A stretch of DNA of 64,000 bases from Campylobacter blaseri (GTDB lineage Bacteria > Campylobacterota > Campylobacteria > Campylobacterales > Campylobacteraceae): contig NZ_CP053841.1 of NCBI RefSeq assembly GCF_013201895.1, positions 868,001 through 932,000 of the forward strand, read 5' to 3'. The position numbers and the translations under genes are program-made. This document shows positions 58,158 to 64,000 of the stretch, piece by piece (position 1 is the stretch's first letter; the number at the start of each line of letters is the position of its first letter). The notes below the pieces were generated by a model. The model did no database searches. It had not been told where the DNA came from and was given only the letters and a program-made list of their open reading frames with translations.

Positions 58158-58615
58158 ATTTTTCCTTTCGTATGTGATTAAATATATTGAAATTATGCCA
58201 TAATCAAAAAAAAAAAAAAAGACTTAAAAAGAAAAAAATATTTTTTTAACGCCTAAATTAGGAGAATTTGATGATTTTTTTAAGATTTATGCCAAAAATG
58301 CATAAATATGTGCTAATTATAATATTTAAGATTTTGATAATATTTAAAAAATTATCAAATTTAATTTAAAAAATATACTAATTACTCAATAAAGAATAAA
58401 AACAACTCACGATAAGAAAATGTCTAATAAGTTATATTCATAAAAAATAATTTTATACCATTTACTTTATGCTTAGTTTATATTTTATAATAATCTTATA
58501 TTTATTTTTATTTAAATTTTAAATATACTTTTAAAATATAATTATTTTTTAAATTTTTAATATCTCTTTATAATTTAATATGCTATTATTGTAACTATAA
58601 TTCAAAGGAGATTGT
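58158..58615. other. AT-rich divergent intergenic region
   Basis: The 458-base gap separates the leftward binding-protein gene from fumC. Besides the A15 tract (58206-58220) it holds no gene or stable hairpin that I can support. Promoters for both genes should lie here. Confidence 0.6.
58206..58220. repeat. A15 homopolymer upstream of the binding-protein gene
   Basis: A run of 15 As (T15 on the coding strand of the leftward gene) lies 49-63 bases upstream of its start codon, in the likely promoter. Such a long tract can slip and change promoter spacing. Confidence 0.85.
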
Positions 58616-60007
58616 ATGAAATACCGTATAGAAAAAGACACAATGGGCGAAGTTCAAGTTCCAGAAGAGAGATATTGGGCAGCTCAAACTCAAAGAAGTT
58701 TTAACAACTTTAAAATTGGAACAGAAAAAATGCCACCTGAGCTTATCAAGGCTTTTGCCAAACTAAAAAGAGCTTTAGCAAAAGTTAATAATGATTTAGG
58801 AAAACTAGATAAAGATAAGGCAAATGCCATTATAAGTGCTTGTGATGAGATTATAGAGGGAAAACTAAGTGGAGAATTTCCACTTGCGATTTGGCAAACA
58901 GGTAGCGGAACTCAAACAAATATGAATCTAAATGAGGTAATTGCTAACCGTGCCACTGAAATAATGGGTGGAAATTTTAGAGAAAAAAGACTTGTTCATC
59001 CAAATGACCATGTAAATATGGGTCAAAGCTCAAACGATACTTTTCCAACTGCTATGCACATAGTAGCCATAGAAGAGCTTGCAGATAAGTTAATTCCAAG
59101 TTTAGAAAAACTTTTAGAGGTATTTAAGAAAAAAGAGGCTGATTTTGAAAAAATTGTTAAAATTGGAAGAACTCACTTGCAAGATGCAACGCCTTTAACT
59201 TTAGGTCAAGAATTTAGCGGCTACCGCGCTATGTTTGAACACTCTTTATCTCATATAAAATCTTCAATGGAAAGTTTAAGAGAGCTTGCTATAGGTGGAA
59301 CTGCTGTTGGAACAGGGATTAACGCACATCCTGAGCTTGGTAAAAGAGTAAGCGATGAGCTAAGCAAACTTACAGGTAAAAAGTTCATAAGTTCACCAAA
59401 CAAATTTCACTCTCTAACATCACATGATGCTATAGTTTTTACTAGTGGCGCTTTAAAAGGACTTGCTGCGAATTTATTTAAAATAGTAAATGATATTAGA
59501 TGGTTAGCAAGTGGCCCAAGATGTGGTTTAGGTGAGATTAATATCCCTGAAAACGAACCAGGAAGCTCTATAATGCCAGGAAAAGTTAATCCAACTCAAG
59601 CAGAAGCTGTAACGATGGTGGTTGCACAAGTTTTTGGAAATGATACTGCTATAGCATTTGGTGCTAGTCAAGGAAACTTTGAACTTAATGTATTTAAACC
59701 TATGATTATATTTAATTTCTTGCAATCAATAAGGCTTTTAACTGACGCTATGGATAGTTTTAGAGTTCATTGTGCTGAGGGAATTACTCCAAATTTAGAA
59801 AAGATTGATTATAACTTACATAACTCCTTAATGCTTGTAACTGCACTAAATCCTTATATAGGTTATGAAAATGCTGCAAAAGTTGCAAAAACAGCTCACA
59901 AAGATAGATCAAGCCTTAAAGAAGCGGCGGTAAAATTAGGACTTCTAACAGCTGAAGAATTTGATAAATATGTAGTTCCAGAAGAAATGGTTCATCCAAA
60001 CAGATAA
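58616..60007 (+). CDS. fumC: Class II fumarate hydratase
   Basis: The 463-residue protein has the family signature [17 protein letters not shown] (about residues 318-334), the [13 protein letters not shown] block, the [21 protein letters not shown] active-site segment and [19 protein letters not shown]. It converts fumarate and malate in the citric acid cycle. Length is normal for an iron-independent fumarase. A terminator hairpin follows. Confidence 0.98.
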   Translation: MKYRIEKDTMGEVQVPEERYWAAQTQRSFNNFKIGTEKMPPELIKAFAKLKRALAKVNNDLGKLDKDKANAIISACDEIIEGKLSGEFPLAIWQTGSGTQTNMNLNEVIANRATEIMGGNFREKRLVHPNDHVNMGQSSNDTFPTAMHIVAIEELADKLIPSLEKLLEVFKKKEADFEKIVKIGRTHLQDATPLTLGQEFSGYRAMFEHSLSHIKSSMESLRELAIGGTAVGTGINAHPELGKRVSDELSKLTGKKFISSPNKFHSLTSHDAIVFTSGALKGLAANLFKIVNDIRWLASGPRCGLGEINIPENEPGSSIMPGKVNPTQAEAVTMVVAQVFGNDTAIAFGASQGNFELNVFKPMIIFNFLQSIRLLTDAMDSFRVHCAEGITPNLEKIDYNLHNSLMLVTALNPYIGYENAAKVAKTAHKDRSSLKEAAVKLGLLTAEEFDKYVVPEEMVHPNR

Positions 60008-60013
60008 AAACAC

Positions 60014-60050
60014 TTAGGTTTGCACTTTCTATAGCTGCAAACCTAGTTTT
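60014..60050 (+). terminator. Terminator after fumC
   Basis: AGGTTTGCA (60016-60024) pairs with TGCAAACCT (60036-60044), followed by AGTTTTAAA. A good intrinsic terminator. Confidence 0.85.
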
Positions 60051-60063
60051 AAAGGAACATTTT

Positions 60064-60602
60064 TGCAAGCAAGAAGTCAAAGTTTTATTGGTCGAGCTAC
60101 GCAAAGCGATATCTCTATAGCTATTCATTTTGAAAATGCTTTTAATATTTTATATAAGTCAAATGGCTATCAAGACCATATTGGCATTCCTTATTTGTTT
60201 CTAGTAAGGCAGTTTTTGGAACTTGGCTTAAAATATAATTAAAAAAACTGCCAACTATTTTAGGCTCTTCAAGCTTATTAAAAAACTATCTAACACACAT
60301 AATTTGGAAAAATTATATAATTCATTTTTAGAGCATTATAATCTTGCTAAAAAAATCTTAATCTAAAAAAATTAAAGATGAAAAATACCTAAGTTAATTA
60401 AAAAAATTAATATTTTTAGTTAACACTTATGATGAAAATTCTATGGGCTATAGATATTACAAAAGCAAAGATGGAGAAAAGATTATAGATATAGATGAAA
60501 TATTTAATTTGGAAGAAATATACAAATTATTACCATATTCTAGCACATTTCTTGTTCGTGTTGAAGATGTACTTTGCTTAAATGATTGTATTAATTTATA
60601 AG
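60064..60602 (+). pseudogene. Decayed gene of unknown function
   Basis: Coding-like pieces in different frames follow a ribosome-like AAAGGAAC: an N-terminal piece (LQARSQSFIGRATQSDISIA ... FLELGLKYN), a middle (LIKKLSNTHNLEKLYNSF, HYNLAKKIL), and an end (SMGYRYYKSKDGEKIIDIDE ... RVEDVLCLNDCINL). They are separated by frameshifts and stops. It looks like one hypothetical protein of about 180 residues that has decayed; family not recognised. Confidence 0.55.
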
Positions 60603-60650
60603 TCTTTTATCTAATTTTAAGTAAAATAGCCTAAATTACTAAGGATAATT

Positions 60651-61073
60651 ATGAAAAAAATATTACTTTCTTTAATTGTTTTATGCGGACTTGCTTATGC
60701 TAGCATAGCATTTGTTGAAGCAACACCACAAGCTGTTGAAAATGAAACTTACCAACTAATAGACGTAAGAACTCCAAGTGAGTGGGAAGAGACAGGAGTT
60801 ATTAAGAATGCTCATAAAATTTCTGTTACTACATCAGATATGAAAAGCTATAATCAACATTTTATAGATGATATTTTATCTGCAAATATTGATCCAGATA
60901 AACCAGTTGCTCTGATATGCAGAAGTGGTTCAAGATCAAGAAAGGCTGCAAAAATTTTAGAAAAAAATGGTTTTAAATATGTTATAAATTTAAATGGTGG
61001 AGTAAATTCTCTCATATATAAATATAGTTATAAACTAGATAAAAATAGTGAAAAAAAATCTGATGCCGAGTAA
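60651..61073 (+). CDS. Periplasmic rhodanese-like protein
   Basis: The 140-residue protein has a signal peptide (MKKILLSLIVLCGLAYASIA) and one rhodanese domain with DVRTPSEWEE and the active-site loop CRSGSRS (Cys90). It would carry sulfur in the periplasm. It ends in a Lys/Glu-rich tail next to an A8 tract and overlaps a second rhodanese gene. Confidence 0.9.
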   Translation: MKKILLSLIVLCGLAYASIAFVEATPQAVENETYQLIDVRTPSEWEETGVIKNAHKISVTTSDMKSYNQHFIDDILSANIDPDKPVALICRSGSRSRKAAKILEKNGFKYVINLNGGVNSLIYKYSYKLDKNSEKKSDAE

Positions 61074-61404
61074 AAAAGGCTTTATAAGTACTCCATTAAC
61101 AAATGAAATAATTAAAAATAAAAATATACAAATTGTTGATATAAGAACACCAAAAGAGTGGGAAGAGTGGAGCCTGGATAACTCTTTAAAAATTATGTTT
61201 ATGAATGAAGATGGGACTCATAATGTAAAATTTATATCAGAATTAAACAGGCAAGCTCCAAAAGATAAATATATAGCACTACTTTGCAGAACAGGCTCAA
61301 GAACTTTTAGCTGTGCAACTATGCTAAGCAATCTAGGGTATAGCAATATAATAAACTTAAAGGGTGGAATTCATCTTTATAAGATTTTATCCTATAAAAA
61401 ATAA
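61048..61404 (+). CDS. Second rhodanese-like protein without signal peptide
   Basis: A GTG at 61048 or ATG at 61063 opens 113-118 residues with DIRTPKEWEEW and CRTGSRT (Cys80 from the GTG). It lacks its own signal peptide and overlaps the first rhodanese in the +1 frame across an A8 tract. It may be the second half of a former tandem-rhodanese exported protein, or a cytoplasmic protein. Confidence 0.75.
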   Translation: MKKNLMPSKKGFISTPLTNEIIKNKNIQIVDIRTPKEWEEWSLDNSLKIMFMNEDGTHNVKFISELNRQAPKDKYIALLCRTGSRTFSCATMLSNLGYSNIINLKGGIHLYKILSYKK

Positions 61405-61472
61405 ATATTATGTAAAATTAGCAATATTGCCATTAAAAAGATATAATAGTATAAAATTTTAAGGAGTTCTTT

Positions 61473-62234
61473 ATGAAAAAGTTTTATTTACCATTTTTAA
61501 TTGCAGCTATGTGTCAAGCTTCAGGAATTGATTTTGAGAAAAATCTTAAAAATACTATTGAAAATAATTATAAAAACATTGGTGAGGTTGAGATAGTTTC
61601 AAGCGATAAGCTAAAATCCATCAATGGTCTTAATTTAGTTGTTTTTAATATTAAAAATGCCAATGATTCTTTAGCCATATTTAGTAGTGATGATGGGAAA
61701 ACTATATTTCCATTACCAAATAATATAGTTTTTGGCGATAAAGGCGATGAGGATTTAGTTCTCAAAAAGATAAGCAATTTAGAGCAGGAAAAAAGAAAAT
61801 ATCAAGAAAAAGTTGCTTATGAGATTATAAAAAAAATTCCAGAAGAGCGTTTTTTAACCATACAATCTTTTGATAAAAATAATAAATTTACAATGTATAT
61901 GATAACAGATCCAGAATGCCCACATTGTAGAAATGAGATTGATAGACTTTCAAAATGGGTAAGAAATGCGCATCTTAAAATTCTTTTTGCGCCTGTTCAT
62001 GGTGAAAGTGCTAGAGCAAAGTCAGCTTTAATGCTAAAAGAGGGTAGAAAACTAAAATCTAATGACCAGGAGTCGTTGATTAAGCTACTAGAAAAATACT
62101 ATGATGAAAATGCGGTTGTGGAAAAAGATGCGACAACGGAAGAGGAGAGAAACCTTGTTCTTCAAGATGCTAAAAAAATCTTTTCAAAAGGCGTTGTAAA
62201 AGGTGTTCCTTTTACATTTGTTGTAGAAGAGTAA
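61473..62234 (+). CDS. Periplasmic DsbC/DsbG-like thiol:disulfide protein
   Basis: The 253-residue protein has a signal peptide (MKKFYLPFLIAAMCQASG), a short dimerisation-type region, and a thioredoxin-fold domain with CPHC (Cys149-Cys152, in ITDPECPHCRNEI) and a late VPFTFVV cis-proline motif. It probably isomerises disulfides of exported proteins. Confidence 0.85.
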   Translation: MKKFYLPFLIAAMCQASGIDFEKNLKNTIENNYKNIGEVEIVSSDKLKSINGLNLVVFNIKNANDSLAIFSSDDGKTIFPLPNNIVFGDKGDEDLVLKKISNLEQEKRKYQEKVAYEIIKKIPEERFLTIQSFDKNNKFTMYMITDPECPHCRNEIDRLSKWVRNAHLKILFAPVHGESARAKSALMLKEGRKLKSNDQESLIKLLEKYYDENAVVEKDATTEEERNLVLQDAKKIFSKGVVKGVPFTFVVEE

Positions 62235-62253
62235 TTTTATATTATACTATAAA

Positions 62254-62284
62254 GCAAGGAAGCTAGACACTTCCTTGCAGTTTT
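62254..62284. terminator. Convergent terminator
   Basis: GCAAGGAAG (62254-62262) pairs with CTTCCTTGC (62270-62278), followed by AGTTTT. It lies between the converging DsbC-like and htpG genes and can serve both. Confidence 0.8.
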
Positions 62285-62286
62285 AC

Positions 62287-64000
62287 TTATAACGCTTTTG
62301 CTATAATACTATTTAGTATTTTTGCAAATTCATTTGGATTTTCTATATTCATACCTGCTTGAACTTTTGCTATATCAAGTAGTATTTTTGATACATCATT
62401 TAGCATCAACTTATCATTTTCAAGTTTTTTAATGATTTCATGATCTGGGTTTATTTCTAAAATAGGCTTGATTTCTGGTAAATCAGTTTGTCCCATCTGT
62501 TTTAAAATTTGTTGTGTTGAAAAATCTGGGTCATTTTCATCATAAACTATACAAGCAGGGGAATCATTTAGCCTATTTGTAACTTTTACATCTTTAACTT
62601 CATCTTTTATAGCCTCTTTTATCTTAGCTACAAGTTCAGTGTATTTTGACTCATCAATTTTTTCTTTATCATCAAATTTAGCTTGAGAGGCTGGTTTTAT
62701 AGGTGTTTTATCAAACTCATAAACCATAGGCATAACTATACTATCAATTTCTGAATCACAAATCAAAACCTCTATATCTTTCTTTTTAAAATTTTCTAAA
62801 ATAGGGGAATCTTTTAAAGAATTATAGTTTTTACCGGTTATATAGTAAATTTCTTTTTGATCATCTTTCATAGCCTCTTTATACTCTTTTAGTGTTATTA
62901 GCCCATCTCTTTTGCTTGATTTAAACATAACTAAGTTTAGAATGTCTTCTTTATTTTCACCAAAACCATATAATCCTTCTTTTAAAACATTGCCAAATAA
63001 TATGTAAAATTTTATGTATTTTTCTCTATCATTGTTTTTAAGTTTTTCAAGTTCTGATAGTATCTTTTTAACACTTGCCTCTTTTACACTTCGCATTATA
63101 ATGTTATCTTGCAAAATTTCACGACTAACATTAAGCGGTAAATCCTCAACATCTAAAACACCTTTTACAAATCTTAGATATGTTGGAAGTAGCTCTTTTT
63201 CGTCATCTGTTATAAATACTCTTTTAACATATAGCTTAACTCCACTTTGATAATCAACCCTATATAGATCAAAAGGCTCTTTACTTGGTATGTAGAATAG
63301 ACTTGTGTATTCTATCTTTCCTTCTGCTTTTGTATGTATGTACAATAAAGGATCGTTGTCATCATAGCTTATTTGTTTATAAAAATCATTATAATCCTCA
63401 TCTTTTAAAGCATTTTTTTGCATTCTCCATAAAGCACTTGCTCTATTTACCTGAGTGTTTTTAACCTCAGTTTTTCCTTCTTCGCCTTCTTTTTGGGCTG
63501 GTATGTATTCGCTTTTATCCATAAAGATAGGGTAGGGGATATGGTTTGAATATTTTTTAATGATATTTTCTAATCTATATTCATTTAAAAACTCATCATC
63601 TTTAAGATATAAAGTTATGCTTGTTCCATGTGAGTCTTTTTTGCTATCCACTATAGTATAGCTTTTAGCGTCACTACTCCATAAATAGGCATTTTCACTT
63701 AAAGCTTTTTTTGTTAAGACCTCAACTTTATCAGCAACCATAAAAGCGGAGTAAAAGCCCACACCAAATTGACCTATCAAATTTGAATCTTTTTTAACAT
63801 CTCCACTTAGCTGTGATAAGAAATTTTTAGTTCCGCTTTTTGCTATAGTTCCAAGGTTATTAACCAAATCATCTTTATCCATACCTATTCCGGTATCTGA
63901 TATAGTTAAAGTTTTATCATCTTTGTTAAACTTAATATCAATCCTAGGTGTATACTCTAATTTTTTATAACTATCTTCAGTAAGAGTTAGATAGTTTAAC
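62287..64000 (-). CDS. htpG: Chaperone HtpG (Hsp90), C-terminal part (runs off right edge)
   Basis: The frame is open to the right edge; the visible part (about 570 residues) starts in the ATPase domain with [28 protein letters not shown] and [11 protein letters not shown], followed by the middle ([29 protein letters not shown]) and C-terminal dimerisation domains. The N-terminus lies outside the window. HtpG is an ATP-dependent cytosolic chaperone. Confidence 0.97.
   Translation of the reverse strand, partial: LNYLTLTEDSYKKLEYTPRIDIKFNKDDKTLTISDTGIGMDKDDLVNNLGTIAKSGTKNFLSQLSGDVKKDSNLIGQFGVGFYSAFMVADKVEVLTKKALSENAYLWSSDAKSYTIVDSKKDSHGTSITLYLKDDEFLNEYRLENIIKKYSNHIPYPIFMDKSEYIPAQKEGEEGKTEVKNTQVNRASALWRMQKNALKDEDYNDFYKQISYDDNDPLLYIHTKAEGKIEYTSLFYIPSKEPFDLYRVDYQSGVKLYVKRVFITDDEKELLPTYLRFVKGVLDVEDLPLNVSREILQDNIIMRSVKEASVKKILSELEKLKNNDREKYIKFYILFGNVLKEGLYGFGENKEDILNLVMFKSSKRDGLITLKEYKEAMKDDQKEIYYITGKNYNSLKDSPILENFKKKDIEVLICDSEIDSIVMPMVYEFDKTPIKPASQAKFDDKEKIDESKYTELVAKIKEAIKDEVKDVKVTNRLNDSPACIVYDENDPDFSTQQILKQMGQTDLPEIKPILEINPDHEIIKKLENDKLMLNDVSKILLDIAKVQAGMNIENPNEFAKILNSIIAKAL

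Overview
The window is AT-rich, densely coded Gram-negative DNA. The host genes (DedA family, valS-metNIQ, pbpC with an alpha-2-macroglobulin, fumC, periplasmic rhodaneses, a DsbC-like protein, htpG) and the layout of the prophage point to a Campylobacter species (Campylobacterota). I cannot name the species, and gene content does not look like C. jejuni core synteny.

Positions 208-39565 are a complete Mu-like prophage of 39,358 bp. Its ends begin 5'-TGT, form an imperfect 26-bp inverted repeat (20/26 matches) and are flanked by a perfect 5-bp target duplication, AAATT, at 203-207 and 39566-39570. It lies in the divergent gap between a leftward DedA-family gene and a rightward small broken gene. 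Prophage layout: left-end transposase sites and operators (208-698); LexA-like repressor (-); Ner-like, MuA and MuB proteins; an early/middle block of small genes (Gam, a stand-alone NrdD glycyl-radical tail, two nucleoside-deoxyribosyltransferase-like proteins, gp16/GemA, Mor, Rha); a leftward Mu-type head operon (20670 down to 11615: gp37-like, protease/scaffold, decoration, capsid, gp36-like, small and large terminase, portal, MuF, gpG); a central divergent control region (20671-21301); then a rightward lysis module and P2-type contractile tail operon (21302-37681: V, W, J, I, H-like fibre, radical SAM enzyme, YadA-like fibre, sheath, tube, E/E' frameshift pair, tape measure, U, X, D). At the right end are a damaged second Dam methylase and a nonsense-interrupted S24 repressor.

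The most distinctive signal is a family of about 98-bp intergenic hairpin elements inside the prophage: 16 full copies, 2 short and 3 half copies. They always point the same way as the gene downstream, are often in 111-113-bp tandem arrays, and show compensatory base changes in their stems, so a structure appears to be selected. Each full copy carries TTATCCACA, a consensus DnaA box. Other unusual items are a tRNA-like RNA behind a perfect sigma70 promoter between two antisense head genes; a 25-residue hydrophobic peptide whose Shine-Dalgarno sequence is sequestered by a 10-bp complement; a radical SAM/SPASM enzyme inside the tail-fibre region; a MuF protein with an extra C-terminal domain; and a programmed -1 frameshift at UUUUUUA.

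Positions 39571-64000 are host chromosome: a frameshifted small secreted-protein gene; a leftward valS-metN-metI-metQ operon with overlapping start and stop codons; the pbpC/alpha-2-macroglobulin pair; a UvrD-type helicase; a WG-repeat protein; an amino-acid ABC binding protein; fumC; a decayed gene; two tandem rhodaneses; a DsbC-like protein; and the 3' part of htpG running off the right edge.
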